Source: Saccharicrinis aurantiacus
GTDB lineage: Bacteria > Bacteroidota > Bacteroidia > Bacteroidales > Marinilabiliaceae
Assembly (NCBI RefSeq): GCF_001660705.2
Contig: NZ_LYBV02000009.1
Coordinates: 62,001-126,000, forward strand
Length of the DNA stretch: 64,000 nucleotides
Reading direction: 5' to 3'
Shown piece by piece: positions 7,902 through 18,645 of this stretch. The position numbers and the translations under genes are program-made. Each line of letters opens with the position of its first letter. Position 1 is the stretch's first letter. The notes beneath the pieces were generated by a model. The model saw nothing but the letters and a program-made list of their open reading frames with translations. It searched no databases and was not told the DNA's origin.

Positions 7902-10900
7902 ATGACTCCAATTAATACAAGCGAAAGAATTAGCTTTGCTTCTATAAAAAATCAATTAGAGTATCCAGATTTTTTAGAAGTACAATTAAAATCGTTCCGA
8001 GAATTCTTTCAATTCGGAACTACACAAGAGGAAAGACGTATCGAAGGACTTTACGAAGTCTTTGCTGAAAACTTTCCAATTACAGATACACGAAATAATT
8101 TCGTATTAGAGTTTCTTGATTTTGGTATTGATCCACCTCGTTATAGTATACAAGAATGTACTGAGCGTGGTTTAACTTTTAGTGTGCCTTTAAAAGCAAA
8201 ACTAAAGTTATATTGTACTGATCCAGAACACGAAGATTTTGATACAGTTGTACAAGATGTTTATCTTGGAACTGTACCATATATGACAGACAAAGGTAGT
8301 TTCATTATTAATGGAGCAGAGCGTGTTGTTGTATCGCAGCTACATCGTTCACCAGGTGTGTTTTTTGGTCAAAGTACTCATGCTAATGGTACCAAATTAT
8401 ATTCTGCACGTATAATTCCTTTTAAAGGTTCGTGGATTGAATTTGCTACTGATATTAACAGTGTGATGTATGCCTATATTGATAGGAAAAAGAAATTACC
8501 TGTAACTACTTTATTACGTGCCATTGGTTACGAAAGTGATAAGGATATTCTTGAGATTTTCGACCTTGCAGATGAAATAAAAGTTTCTAAATCGGGTTTA
8601 AAGAAAGTTGTTGGTCGTAAACTAGCAGCACGTGTTCTTAAAACATGGATTGAGGATTTCGTTGATGAAGATACAGGTGAGGTTGTTTCAATCGAGCGTA
8701 ACGAAGTTATAATCGATCGTGAAACAGTTATTGAAACTGAGCATATTGAAGAAATCGTAGACTCTGGTAGTAAAACAATTCTTTTACATAAAGAAAACCA
8801 GAATCTTTCAGATTTTGCAATCATATATAATACTTTACAGAAGGACCCATGTAACTCTGAGAAAGAGGCTGTTCTTCATATTTATCGTCAATTGAGAAAC
8901 GCTGAGCCACCTGATGAGGCTACAGCTCGTGATGTAATTGACAAACTATTCTTTTCTGATAAACGCTATGACCTTGGAGAAGTTGGCCGTTACAGATTGA
9001 ATAAGAAGTTGGGTATAGATACTGAAATGGATACTAAGGTATTGACAAAACCCGATATCATTCAGATCATCAAATATTTAATTGAACTTATTAACTCTAA
9101 AACTGAAGTAGATGATATTGACCACTTAAGTAATCGTCGTGTACGTACTGTAGGTGAGCAGTTGTCTAATCAGTTTGGTGTAGGTTTAGCTCGTATGGCT
9201 AGAACAATTCGTGAGCGTATGAATGTTCGAGACAATGAGGTATTTACACCTATTGAACTTATTAACAGTAAAACATTATCTTCTGTTATTAATAGTTTCT
9301 TTGGAACAAATGCTCTATCTCAGTTTATGGATCAAACAAATCCGTTGGCAGAGATAACTCATAAAAGACGTATGTCAGCCTTAGGGCCTGGAGGTCTTTC
9401 CCGTGAAAGAGCTGGTTTTGAGGTTCGTGATGTTCACTATACACACTATGGCCGTCTTTGTCCGATTGAAACACCAGAAGGTCCAAATATTGGTCTTATT
9501 TCATCTCTTTGTGTATTTGCAAAAATTAATGATTTAGGATTTATTGAAACACCATATCGTAAAGTTGATAATGGTCAAGTTGACCTTTCTGCTGATGGTG
9601 TTAAATATTTAAGTGCAGAAGAGGAGGAAACATTACTTATCGCGCAAGCAAATGCACCTCTTGATGAAGTTGGAAAATTTGTTAACTCTAGAGTTAAGGC
9701 TCGTGAGGAAGCTGATTATCCGGTTGTTGCACCTGAGGAAATTCAATTAATGGATGTTGCACCAAATCAGATTGCTTCGGTTGCCGCTTCATTAATTCCA
9801 TTCCTTGAGCATGATGATGCAAACCGTGCTTTGATGGGATCTAACATGATGCGTCAGGCAGTTCCATTATTGCAACCAGACGCACCAATTGTTGGTACAG
9901 GATTAGAAGGAAAATTAATTAGCGATTCTCGTACTAACATCGTTGCAGAAAAAGATGGTGTTATTGATTTCGTTGATGCTGAGGAAATTGTTGTAAAGTA
10001 TGATCTTACTGATGATGAAAGATTCGTTAGTTTTGATACGGATACCAAACGATATTCTATTCAGAAATTCCAAAAAACGAACCAGAACACTTGTATTGAC
10101 TTAAAACCTATGGTTTTACCTGGTCAACGAGTTAAGGCTGGAGATATTTTAACACAAGGATATTCTACAGAAAAAGGAGAATTAGCACTAGGACGTAACC
10201 TTAAAGTGGCGTTTATGCCTTGGAAAGGTTATAACTTTGAGGATGCTATCGTAATCTCTGAAAAAGTTGTTCGTGATGATATTTTTACTTCTGTTCATAT
10301 TGATGAATATTCTTTAGAAGTGCGTGACACTAAACGAGGTTTGGAAGAATTAACTTCAGATATTCCTAACGTAAGTGAAGAGGCTACTAAAGATCTTGAT
10401 GAGAATGGATTAATTAGAGTTGGTGCCCATGTTAACCCGGGTGATATCTTAATAGGTAAGATTACTCCAAAGGGTGAAAGTGATCCAACTCCTGAAGAAA
10501 AATTACTACGTGCCATTTTCGGTGAGAAAGCTGGAGATGTAAAAGATGCTTCATTAAAAGCTTCTCCTTCATTGAAAGGAGTAGTTATTAATAAAAAACT
10601 TTTCTCTCGTATTATTAAAGATAGAAAAGCACGTTCTTCAGACAAGCCATTAATTGCTAAAATTGATGAAGAGTTTGATCGTTCAGTTTTAGATTTAAGA
10701 ACTCGTTTGGTTGATAAATTATTTACCATAGTAAATGGTAAAACGTCTCAAGGTGTTAAAGATTATTTTGATGTAGATATCGTTTCTAAAGGAACTAAAT
10801 TCACTCAAAAGATCCTTAATGATATTGACTACCATAATATCAACCCAAATAAATGGACAACTGATGCAGAGAAGAATGCATTAATTCAAAAAATGGTTCA

Positions 10901-11714
10901 TAACTATTTATTGAAGTTCCAAGAGTTTGAGGCGAAGGAAAAACGTCAAAAATATAACTTGACAATTGGTGATGAGTTACCTGCAGGTATCGTACAATTA
11001 GCAAAAGTATATATTGCTAAAAAACGTAAGATAACAGTAGGTGATAAAATGGCCGGTCGACATGGAAATAAAGGTATCGTTTCTCGTATCGTTAGAGTTG
11101 AGGATATGCCTTTCCTAGAAGACGGAACACCGGTTGATATTGTACTGAATCCATTAGGTGTACCTTCAAGGATGAACCTTGGTCAGATATATGAAACTGT
11201 ATTTGGATGGGCCGGAAAAGAGCTAGGTGTTAAGTTTGCTACACCAATTTTTGATGGTGCCAAAATGGCTGATATGGATTATTGGACTGATAAGGCAGGA
11301 ATTCCACAATATGGTAAAACATATCTTCATGATGGAGGTACAGGTGCACGTTTCCACCAACCAGCAACAGTAGGTGTTATTTACATGCTGAAGCTTGGAC
11401 ACATGGTAGAAGATAAAATGCATGCTCGTTCTATCGGTCCTTACTCTTTAATTACGCAACAGCCTCTTGGAGGTAAAGCACAATTTGGTGGTCAGCGTTT
11501 TGGAGAGATGGAGGTTTGGGCACTCGAAGCATTTGGTGCTGCAAACATACTACAAGAGATTCTAACTGTTAAATCTGATGATGTAATGGGTCGTGCAAAA
11601 GCTTATGAAGCGATTGTTAAGGGTGATCCAATGCCGAAACCAGGTATTCCAGAATCGTTGAATGTATTGTTACATGAGCTTAGAGGTCTAGGTTTAAGTG
11701 TAAATCTTGATTAG
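7902..11714 (+). CDS. rpoB: RNA polymerase beta subunit
   Basis: 1270 residues, normal for Bacteroidota. The rifampicin-binding region is canonical: [39 protein letters not shown] and [13 protein letters not shown] are present with no resistance-type change that I can see. The C-terminal part has [12 protein letters not shown] and ends with the clamp segment [21 protein letters not shown]. Together with beta' it forms the polymerase active centre. Confidence 0.98.
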   Translation: MTPINTSERISFASIKNQLEYPDFLEVQLKSFREFFQFGTTQEERRIEGLYEVFAENFPITDTRNNFVLEFLDFGIDPPRYSIQECTERGLTFSVPLKAKLKLYCTDPEHEDFDTVVQDVYLGTVPYMTDKGSFIINGAERVVVSQLHRSPGVFFGQSTHANGTKLYSARIIPFKGSWIEFATDINSVMYAYIDRKKKLPVTTLLRAIGYESDKDILEIFDLADEIKVSKSGLKKVVGRKLAARVLKTWIEDFVDEDTGEVVSIERNEVIIDRETVIETEHIEEIVDSGSKTILLHKENQNLSDFAIIYNTLQKDPCNSEKEAVLHIYRQLRNAEPPDEATARDVIDKLFFSDKRYDLGEVGRYRLNKKLGIDTEMDTKVLTKPDIIQIIKYLIELINSKTEVDDIDHLSNRRVRTVGEQLSNQFGVGLARMARTIRERMNVRDNEVFTPIELINSKTLSSVINSFFGTNALSQFMDQTNPLAEITHKRRMSALGPGGLSRERAGFEVRDVHYTHYGRLCPIETPEGPNIGLISSLCVFAKINDLGFIETPYRKVDNGQVDLSADGVKYLSAEEEETLLIAQANAPLDEVGKFVNSRVKAREEADYPVVAPEEIQLMDVAPNQIASVAASLIPFLEHDDANRALMGSNMMRQAVPLLQPDAPIVGTGLEGKLISDSRTNIVAEKDGVIDFVDAEEIVVKYDLTDDERFVSFDTDTKRYSIQKFQKTNQNTCIDLKPMVLPGQRVKAGDILTQGYSTEKGELALGRNLKVAFMPWKGYNFEDAIVISEKVVRDDIFTSVHIDEYSLEVRDTKRGLEELTSDIPNVSEEATKDLDENGLIRVGAHVNPGDILIGKITPKGESDPTPEEKLLRAIFGEKAGDVKDASLKASPSLKGVVINKKLFSRIIKDRKARSSDKPLIAKIDEEFDRSVLDLRTRLVDKLFTIVNGKTSQGVKDYFDVDIVSKGTKFTQKILNDIDYHNINPNKWTTDAEKNALIQKMVHNYLLKFQEFEAKEKRQKYNLTIGDELPAGIVQLAKVYIAKKRKITVGDKMAGRHGNKGIVSRIVRVEDMPFLEDGTPVDIVLNPLGVPSRMNLGQIYETVFGWAGKELGVKFATPIFDGAKMADMDYWTDKAGIPQYGKTYLHDGGTGARFHQPATVGVIYMLKLGHMVEDKMHARSIGPYSLITQQPLGGKAQFGGQRFGEMEVWALEAFGAANILQEILTVKSDDVMGRAKAYEAIVKGDPMPKPGIPESLNVLLHELRGLGLSVNLD

Positions 11715-11726
11715 AGCATTTTTTAT

Positions 11727-11756
11727 CATTGAATAATGTGTATGCATTATTCAATG
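11727..11756 (+). other. Perfect 12-bp hairpin between rpoB and rpoC
   Basis: CATTGAATAATG (11727-11738) and CATTATTCAATG (11745-11756) are exactly complementary around TGTATG. The T-run lies before rather than after the hairpin, so it does not look like a terminator for this strand. An RNA processing or stability element in the rpoBC message is possible. Confidence 0.65.
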
Positions 11757-11794
11757 GTTGCCTTTTAGTATTAAATTAATTAAGAAGTCGTTAT

Positions 11795-14700
11795 ATGGCA
11801 TTCAGAAGAGATCAGAAAGTAAAAAATAGTTTTACAAAAATCTCTATCGGCTTAGCTTCACCAGAGGAAATTCTAGAGAGATCTAGTGGTGAGGTTCTTA
11901 AACCGGAGACCATCAATTATAGAACTTATAAACCAGAGCGAGATGGATTATTCTGTGAAAGAATATTCGGTCCTGTAAAGGATTATGAGTGTCACTGTGG
12001 TAAATACAAGAGAATAAGATATCGTGGTATCGTATGTGATCGATGCGGTGTTGAGGTTACAGAAAAGAAAGTGCGTCGTGAAAGAATGGGACATATTTCT
12101 TTAGTTGTACCTGTTGCACATATCTGGTATTTTAAATCATTACCTAATAAAATTGGTTATTTATTAGGTTTACCAACAAAGAAATTAGATTCTATCATTT
12201 ACTACGAAAGATATGTAGTAATTCAGGCAGGTATTAAGTCTGAAGATGGAATTAGCTATATGGATTTCTTAACAGAAGAGGAATATCTTGATATTTTAGA
12301 TACTCTTCCAAGAGAAAACCAACATCTTGAAGATGATGATCCAAATAAATTTATTGCTAAGATGGGTGCTGATGCACTTCATATGATCTTATCAAGAATT
12401 GATTTAGATGGATTGTCTTATGATTTAAGACATAAAGCAAATACTGAAACTTCTCAACAACGTAAAAATGAGGCATTGAAACGTCTTCAAGTTGTTGAAT
12501 CTTTCCGTGCATCAGTTGGTCGTAATCGTCCTGAGTGGATGATCGTAAAAGTAGTTCCGGTTATTCCACCAGAATTAAGACCTCTTGTGCCATTGGATGG
12601 TGGACGTTTTGCAACATCCGATTTAAATGATCTTTACCGTCGTGTAATTATCAGAAATAATCGTTTGAAAAGATTAATTGAAATCAAAGCTCCAGAAGTA
12701 ATTTTACGTAATGAGAAACGTATGCTTCAAGAGTCTGTTGATTCATTATTCGATAACTCACGTAAGGCAAATGCAGTTAAAACTGATGCTAATAGACCTT
12801 TAAAATCATTATCAGATAGTTTAAAAGGTAAGCAAGGACGTTTCCGTCAAAACTTACTTGGAAAAAGGGTTGATTATTCTGCACGTTCTGTAATTGTTGT
12901 GGGACCAGAATTAAGAATGCATGAGTGTGGTATTCCAAAAAACATGGCTGCCGAGCTTTATAAGCCTTTCGTAATTCGTAAATTAATTGAAAGAGGAATT
13001 GTAAAAACAGTTAAGTCAGCTAAGAAGATCGTTGATAGAAAAGATCCTGTAGTTTGGGATATTCTTGAAAACGTAATTAAAGGTCATCCTGTGCTACTTA
13101 ACCGTGCTCCAACTCTACACCGTTTAGGTATACAAGCATTCCAACCTAAACTTATTGAGGGTAAAGCGATCCAATTACATCCGTTAGCATGTTCTGCATT
13201 TAATGCCGATTTTGATGGTGACCAGATGGCGGTACACTTACCACTTGGTAATGCTGCTATATTGGAAGCGCAAATGTTAATGTTAGGATCTCAAAACATC
13301 TTGAACCCTGCGAATGGTGCTCCTATTACTGTACCATCTCAGGATATGGTTCTTGGTTTATACTATATGACTAAGAAACGTGAAGGTGCAAAAGGAGAAG
13401 GATTAAAATTCTACTCTCTTGAGGAAGTTAAAATTGCTTTTAACGAAGGTGGAGTAGATTTACATGCTGAAGTTGAAGTTAAAGGTTATGATTTGAATGA
13501 AGATGGCGTGCCTGAACTTCAAATGGTAAAATCAACTGTTGGTCGTATCTTATTTAATGAGTTTGCTCCGCGCGAAGCAGGTTTCATTAATGATGTATTG
13601 ACTAAGAAAGCATTGCGTGATATTATTGGTCATGTTCAGAAAACATGTGGTACACCTCGTACAGCTGATTTCTTAGATGATATTAAGAATTTGGGATATA
13701 CAATGGCATTTGAAGGTGGACTTTCGTTTAACCTTGGTGATGTTATTATTCCTGATGAAAAAGCAACCTTAGTAGAAGGCGGTTATAATGAAGTTGAGGA
13801 AGTGAAGAATAACTATAATATGGGATTCATCACTTACAATGAACGTTACAACCAAATTATTGATATCTGGACGCATGTAAATGCCAAGTTAACGAATACG
13901 GTGATGAACCAATTAAGTTCTGACCGTCAAGGTTTCAACTCGGTATATATGATGCTTGATTCTGGAGCGAGGGGTTCTAAAGAACAGATTCGTCAGCTTT
14001 CAGGTATGAGGGGGCTTATGGCTAAACCTCAAAAGTCTGGTGCTGCAGGAGGACAGATTATTGAGAATCCAATTCTTTCTAACTTTAAGGAAGGACTATC
14101 AGTACTTGAGTACTTTATTTCTACTCACGGTGCGCGTAAAGGTCTTGCAGATACGGCTCTTAAAACTGCCGATGCTGGATACTTAACACGTCGTTTAGTG
14201 GATGTATCACAAGATGTGATTATCCAAGAGAATGATTGTGGTACATTAAGAGGATTAATTGCTACTGATATTAAGAACAACGAAGATATCGTAGCTACAT
14301 TATATGAGCGTATTCTTGGTCGTGTATCTGTTCATGATGTATACCATCCAAATACGGGTGATATTATCGTACAAGCAGGAGAAGAAATCGATGAAGATAA
14401 AGCAAAAGTTATAGATGAGTCTCCAATAGAGCGTGTAGAAATACGTTCGGTATTAACTTGTGAATCAAAAAAAGGAGTTTGTGCTAAGTGTTACGGTCGT
14501 AACCTTGCTACAGGTGCTTCTGTTCACATTGGTGAAGCTGTTGGTGTTATTGCAGCTCAGTCTATTGGTGAGCCGGGTACACAGCTTACTCTACGTACGT
14601 TCCACGTAGGGGGTACTGCAGGTAATATTTCTTCGGAGAATAGCATTGTAGCAAAATACGATGGTGTTCTTGAGTTTGAGGAGTTACGAACAGTAGCTAG

Positions 14701-16066
14701 TAAAGACGAAGAAGGTAGAAGTGTTGATATGGTAATTGGTCGTTTGGCTGAATTGCGTATTATTGATAAAAATACAGGTATTGCACTAGCTAATCACCCA
14801 ATCGGATATGGTTCTAAATTATTCGTTAAGAATGGCCAAGAAGTTAAAGCTGGTGAGTTGATTAGTGAGTGGGATCCATATAATGCAGTAATTATTTCAG
14901 AGAAAGCAGGTTCTGTTAGCTTTGATAATTTACTTGATGGTGTTACTTATAAAGAGGAATCTGATGAACAAACAGGTTTCCGTGAGAAAGTAATTATTGA
15001 AACTCGTGATAAAACGAAAAACCCGGCATTAAAGATTGTTGATGAGTCTGGAGAGGTATTGAAAACATTCAACTTACCAGTAGGAGCTCACATTTCTGTT
15101 GATGAAGGTGCTAAAGTTAAAACGGGAGAGATTGTTGCTAAGATACCAAGAGCTGTTGGTAAAGCAGGTGATATTACAGGGGGGCTTCCTCGTGTTACCG
15201 AGTTATTTGAGGCTCGTAACCCTTCACATCCAGCAGTTGTTTCTGAGATTGATGGTGAGGTTACTTTTGGCAAAATCAAGCGTGGTAATCGCGAAATTAT
15301 TGTTACCTCTAAGAATGGTCAAGTTAAGAAGTACTTAGTACCTCTTTCTAAACAAATCTTAGTTCAAGAGAACGATTACGTTCGTGCAGGTATTCCTTTA
15401 TCGGATGGAGCCACAACTCCTTCAGATATTCTTCATATCATGGGACCTACAGCTGTACAAGAGTACATTGTAAATGAGGTTCAAGATGTATATCGTTTAC
15501 AAGGTGTGAAAATTAATGATAAGCACTTTGAGATTATTGTACGTCAGATGATGCGTAAAGTGGATATTGTTGATCCAGGTGATACTAAATTCTTAGAGAA
15601 GCAGATTGTTGATAAGCTTGTATTTATGGAAGAGAATGATGGCATCTACGCTAAGAAAGTAGTAGTAGAGGCCGGAGATTCAGAAAACTTAAAAGCAGGT
15701 CAAATTGTAACAGCTCGTCGTTTAAGAGATGAAAATTCTCAATTAAAACGTAGAGATATGAAATTAGTTGAAGCTAGAGATGCAGTACCAGCAACATCAA
15801 GTCAGGTGTTACAAGGTATTACACGTGCTGCTCTTCAAACTAAGAGTTTCATGTCAGCTGCTTCCTTCCAGGAAACAACTAAAGTGCTTAATGAAGCTGC
15901 TATATCTGGTAAAGTCGACAAACTTGAAGGATTGAAGGAAAATGTGATCTGTGGTCACTTAATTCCAGCAGGTACAGGACAGCGTAGATTTAACAATCTA
16001 GTAGTTGGTTCTCAAGAGGAGTACGAAAAATTAACAAGTCGTGCTGAAGTTCAAGAAAATGAATAG
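11795..16066 (+). CDS. rpoC: RNA polymerase beta' subunit
   Basis: 1423 residues. The zinc ribbon near residues 69-86 shows the C-x-C-x(n)-C-x2-C pattern (ECHCGKYKR...VCDRCGVE). The catalytic Mg-binding loop NADFDGDQM is intact, and a second zinc site is seen in [19 protein letters not shown]. Trigger loop and C-terminal clamp regions are present. It follows rpoB by 80 bases and is closed by the terminator at 16094. Confidence 0.98.
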   Translation: MAFRRDQKVKNSFTKISIGLASPEEILERSSGEVLKPETINYRTYKPERDGLFCERIFGPVKDYECHCGKYKRIRYRGIVCDRCGVEVTEKKVRRERMGHISLVVPVAHIWYFKSLPNKIGYLLGLPTKKLDSIIYYERYVVIQAGIKSEDGISYMDFLTEEEYLDILDTLPRENQHLEDDDPNKFIAKMGADALHMILSRIDLDGLSYDLRHKANTETSQQRKNEALKRLQVVESFRASVGRNRPEWMIVKVVPVIPPELRPLVPLDGGRFATSDLNDLYRRVIIRNNRLKRLIEIKAPEVILRNEKRMLQESVDSLFDNSRKANAVKTDANRPLKSLSDSLKGKQGRFRQNLLGKRVDYSARSVIVVGPELRMHECGIPKNMAAELYKPFVIRKLIERGIVKTVKSAKKIVDRKDPVVWDILENVIKGHPVLLNRAPTLHRLGIQAFQPKLIEGKAIQLHPLACSAFNADFDGDQMAVHLPLGNAAILEAQMLMLGSQNILNPANGAPITVPSQDMVLGLYYMTKKREGAKGEGLKFYSLEEVKIAFNEGGVDLHAEVEVKGYDLNEDGVPELQMVKSTVGRILFNEFAPREAGFINDVLTKKALRDIIGHVQKTCGTPRTADFLDDIKNLGYTMAFEGGLSFNLGDVIIPDEKATLVEGGYNEVEEVKNNYNMGFITYNERYNQIIDIWTHVNAKLTNTVMNQLSSDRQGFNSVYMMLDSGARGSKEQIRQLSGMRGLMAKPQKSGAAGGQIIENPILSNFKEGLSVLEYFISTHGARKGLADTALKTADAGYLTRRLVDVSQDVIIQENDCGTLRGLIATDIKNNEDIVATLYERILGRVSVHDVYHPNTGDIIVQAGEEIDEDKAKVIDESPIERVEIRSVLTCESKKGVCAKCYGRNLATGASVHIGEAVGVIAAQSIGEPGTQLTLRTFHVGGTAGNISSENSIVAKYDGVLEFEELRTVASKDEEGRSVDMVIGRLAELRIIDKNTGIALANHPIGYGSKLFVKNGQEVKAGELISEWDPYNAVIISEKAGSVSFDNLLDGVTYKEESDEQTGFREKVIIETRDKTKNPALKIVDESGEVLKTFNLPVGAHISVDEGAKVKTGEIVAKIPRAVGKAGDITGGLPRVTELFEARNPSHPAVVSEIDGEVTFGKIKRGNREIIVTSKNGQVKKYLVPLSKQILVQENDYVRAGIPLSDGATTPSDILHIMGPTAVQEYIVNEVQDVYRLQGVKINDKHFEIIVRQMMRKVDIVDPGDTKFLEKQIVDKLVFMEENDGIYAKKVVVEAGDSENLKAGQIVTARRLRDENSQLKRRDMKLVEARDAVPATSSQVLQGITRAALQTKSFMSAASFQETTKVLNEAAISGKVDKLEGLKENVICGHLIPAGTGQRRFNNLVVGSQEEYEKLTSRAEVQENE

Positions 16067-16093
16067 ATAAATATTTATTTACTATTATATTTG

Positions 16094-16122
16094 AGGGAAG
16101 TATTTTTATACTTCCCTTTTTT
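16094..16122 (+). terminator. Intrinsic terminator after rpoC
   Basis: AGGGAAGTA pairs with TACTTCCC around a T/A-rich loop, followed by CTTTTTTATT. It lies 28 bases after the rpoC stop codon and probably ends the rpl-rpo transcription unit. Confidence 0.85.
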
Positions 16123-16144
16123 ATTGATATAAACAGACATAAAT

Positions 16145-16465
16145 ATGGAAGATCAGAAAAAACAAAATCAATTGAATATCGAGTTAAACGATGAAGTAGC
16201 GCAAGGAACATATGCTAACCTTGCAGTTATTACGCACTCTACTTCAGAATTCGTTTTAGACTTTATACGAGTTATGCCTGGTATGCCTAAGGCACAGGTT
16301 AAATCAAGAGTGGTTGTAACACCAGAACATGCCAAAAGATTAATGCGTGCTTTGCAGGATAATATCAATAAATTTGAGTCGATGCATGGACCGATTAAAG
16401 ATATTGATGGTGGAGGTCAGACAGGAAATATTCCAATGAACTTCGGAACACCGGGACAAGCATAA
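16145..16465 (+). CDS. DUF3467 family protein
   Basis: 106 residues, soluble, no signal peptide. The central part 'GTYANLAVITHSTSEFVLDF' and 'MPKAQVKSRVVVTPEHAKRL' match the small DUF3467 family, often found next to rpoC in Bacteroidota. Function unknown. It lies between two hairpin terminators and so may be transcribed alone or by read-through from rpoC. Confidence 0.8.
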   Translation: MEDQKKQNQLNIELNDEVAQGTYANLAVITHSTSEFVLDFIRVMPGMPKAQVKSRVVVTPEHAKRLMRALQDNINKFESMHGPIKDIDGGGQTGNIPMNFGTPGQA

Positions 16466-16474
16466 AATATTAAT

Positions 16475-16505
16475 AACAGGTTACCTATGCGGGTAGCCTG
16501 TTTTC
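16475..16505 (+). terminator. Intrinsic terminator after the DUF3467 gene
   Basis: ACAGGTTACC (16476-16485) pairs with GGTAGCCTGT around TATGCG and is followed by TTTTC, 11 bases after the stop codon. The U-run is short. Confidence 0.65.
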
Positions 16506-16523
16506 AGTTAATCACTCTTCAAT

Positions 16524-17684
16524 ATGCGTTTTATATTATTCTTTCTTTTGTTATTTACTATTGCCTGTACTGCCCAAAATATTGATCATTTAAAGGTTGG
16601 TGCAGAATGTACAAGTAGTTATTATTCTTTATTAGGGGATAAAAATATTGGCTTGGTAGTTAATCAATCTTCGCTTGTAAATAATAAGCATTTAGTAGAT
16701 GTATTATTAGAGAATAATTTTAGTATTGAACGTATATTTTCTCCAGAGCATGGATTTAGAGGAAAGGCCGATGCTGGTGAAAAAGTAAATAGCTCTATCG
16801 ATGAGCAAACAGGAATTCCAATTGTATCATTGTACGGGAGTAATAAAAAGCCAAAACCTGATCAACTTGCAGGTATTGATATAGTATTATTTGATTTGCA
16901 AGATGTGGGTGTTCGGTTTTACACTTATATAAGTACAATGCATTATGTAATGGAAGCTTGTGCTGATAAGAATATTCCATTTATTGTGTTGGATAGGCCA
17001 AATCCCAATGGTGATTATTTCGATGGCCCAGTTTTAGAACCGGATTACAAATCTTTTGTTGGAATGCATCCTATTCCAATAGTTCACGGTTTAACAGTTG
17101 GAGAATTAGCAATGATGATTAATGGAGAATCGTGGTTATCCGATAGCTTAACTTGTGATTTAAGTGTGGTAAAGATGAATGGATGGAATCATAGTACAAA
17201 ATATAAATTACCCATTAAGCCTTCTCCAAATTTACCAAACTATAATTCCATACGTTTATATCCTTCTTTATGCTTATTTGAGCCAACTCAAATTAGTATA
17301 GGCAGAGGAACCTATTCTCCTTTTGAAATATTAGGCTTTCCAAATTCAAGTATTGGCAATTATACTTTCACTCCCCAGAGTATTGATGGGATGTCGAAAT
17401 ATCCTAAACATGAGAATGTAGAATGTAAAGGTCTTGATTTACGAAATAGTTCAAATCAGTCATCTTTCTCTTTAGATTACCTTCTTCAATTTTACAGAGC
17501 TTATCCTGATAAGAGTGAATTCTTCACTAACAAACGTTTCTTTAATTTATTAGTTGGTAATTCAAGTTTAATACAACAATTAAAAGAAGGTAAAAGCGAA
17601 TTAGAGATACGAGCTTCTTGGCAGGATGACCTTTCAAAATATTCGAAGCTTCGCGATAAATATCTATTGTATCCGAAAGAATAA
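16524..17684 (+). CDS. DUF1343 / NamZ-type exo-beta-N-acetylmuramidase
   Basis: 386 residues with an N-terminal signal sequence whose FTIAC may be a lipobox, giving an exported lipoprotein. Family marks are GLVVNQSSLV, the acidic FSPEHGFRG, VSLYG..KKP, FDLQDVGVRFYTY and LDRPNPNG. The DUF1343 family includes NamZ (GH171), which removes terminal N-acetylmuramic acid from peptidoglycan fragments during cell-wall recycling. That activity is inferred from the family. No recycling partners are adjacent. Confidence 0.8.
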   Translation: MRFILFFLLLFTIACTAQNIDHLKVGAECTSSYYSLLGDKNIGLVVNQSSLVNNKHLVDVLLENNFSIERIFSPEHGFRGKADAGEKVNSSIDEQTGIPIVSLYGSNKKPKPDQLAGIDIVLFDLQDVGVRFYTYISTMHYVMEACADKNIPFIVLDRPNPNGDYFDGPVLEPDYKSFVGMHPIPIVHGLTVGELAMMINGESWLSDSLTCDLSVVKMNGWNHSTKYKLPIKPSPNLPNYNSIRLYPSLCLFEPTQISIGRGTYSPFEILGFPNSSIGNYTFTPQSIDGMSKYPKHENVECKGLDLRNSSNQSSFSLDYLLQFYRAYPDKSEFFTNKRFFNLLVGNSSLIQQLKEGKSELEIRASWQDDLSKYSKLRDKYLLYPKE

Positions 17685-17835
17685 CTTTTAGTACCACTTT
17701 AACGAACATTATTCCATCTATTTAGATTGGATATATATTGTTATATACTAACATTTGCTTTTTGTTTTCTTACTGATAGAATGTAAATTTATGAGTATTG
17801 AAGAAATAATTCTTTAATAAAGTTTACATCTATCT

Positions 17836-18180
17836 ATGACTATAAAAGAAATTATAGAGGTAACTGGGGCTCAACTGATCTGTGGCGAATCTAATATTGA
17901 TAATATTATAGAATTTGCCTTCTCAAGTGATCTGATGAGTGATGTACTTACGCAAGATTCGGATCAAGTATTACTTATTACAGGACTTTCAAATTTACAG
18001 ACCATACGAACTGCAGAAATGGCTGATATCAATTATATTTTGATTGTTAGAGGTAAAGCTATTTCCAACGATATGATACGCCTAGCTGAAGAGAATCATA
18101 TCTCATTATTACAATCAGATTTATCGATGTTTCATATATCGGGTTTATTATATGCACAAGATTTAAAACCAATATTTTAG
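17836..18180 (+). CDS. DRTGG-domain protein, first copy in the hydrogenase cluster
   Basis: 114 residues. It resembles the small DRTGG-domain proteins that occur alone or fused to phosphotransacetylase and CBS-type proteins: MTIKEIIEVTGAQLICG, then FSSDLMSDVL, 'VLLITGLSNLQTIRTAEMAD' and a C-terminal 'AEENHISLLQSDLSMFHISG'. It is a paralogue of the gene at 20009 (shared 'sDLlSDV', 'tIR/aeM', 'eEe.I.il.t.l.tFeisG'). The domain has no proven activity; ligand sensing is a guess. It is the first gene of a tightly spaced operon that leads into HydBAC (4 bases before the next gene). Confidence 0.75.
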   Translation: MTIKEIIEVTGAQLICGESNIDNIIEFAFSSDLMSDVLTQDSDQVLLITGLSNLQTIRTAEMADINYILIVRGKAISNDMIRLAEENHISLLQSDLSMFHISGLLYAQDLKPIF

Positions 18181-18184
18181 CCTT

Positions 18185-18604
18185 ATGATGCGCACAAATT
18201 ACAACGTTGAAGGAGGAGATTTTACCAAAGCCGGTAATGTTGCTAGTTGTGTGAAAAAAACATTAAAGCAGTTAAACGTGAATGCCAAAATTATTAAACG
18301 AGTTGTTATTGCTTTATATGAGGCAGAGGTAAATATTGTGGCTCATGCTTATCAAGGTCATGTTACTATAGATATAGATGATCAATATATTACAATGTTG
18401 CTTAAGGATAAAGGACCAGGAATAGAAGATATTGATTTAGCAATGACTCAGGGATTCTCAACAGCTTCGGCCAAGGTTAGAGAAATGGGTTTTGGTGCAG
18501 GAATGGGGTTGCCAAATATTAAGAAGAACGTGGATGAACTTACTCTAGAGAGTGAAATTAATATAGGAATTACTCTTTGTTTAAAAGTTAAGTTGACAGA
18601 ATAA
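18185..18604 (+). CDS. RsbW/SpoIIAB-like GHKL ATPase (anti-sigma-factor type)
   Basis: 139 residues, a stand-alone histidine-kinase-like ATPase domain. N-box EAEVNIVAHAY, G1 box DKGPGIEDID and G2 box GFGAGMGLPNIKK are present; there is no phosphoacceptor-His domain. Related proteins are serine kinases that control anti-anti-sigma factors. Here it lies between a DRTGG gene and a hydrogenase-like gene, so it may act on a partner coded in this operon. Translation could start at either of two adjacent ATG codons (18185 or 18188). Confidence 0.8.
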   Translation: MMRTNYNVEGGDFTKAGNVASCVKKTLKQLNVNAKIIKRVVIALYEAEVNIVAHAYQGHVTIDIDDQYITMLLKDKGPGIEDIDLAMTQGFSTASAKVREMGFGAGMGLPNIKKNVDELTLESEINIGITLCLKVKLTE

Positions 18605-18645
18605 AAAAGAAAACGATTAGAGTGCAAATTCATTAATTATAAGCT

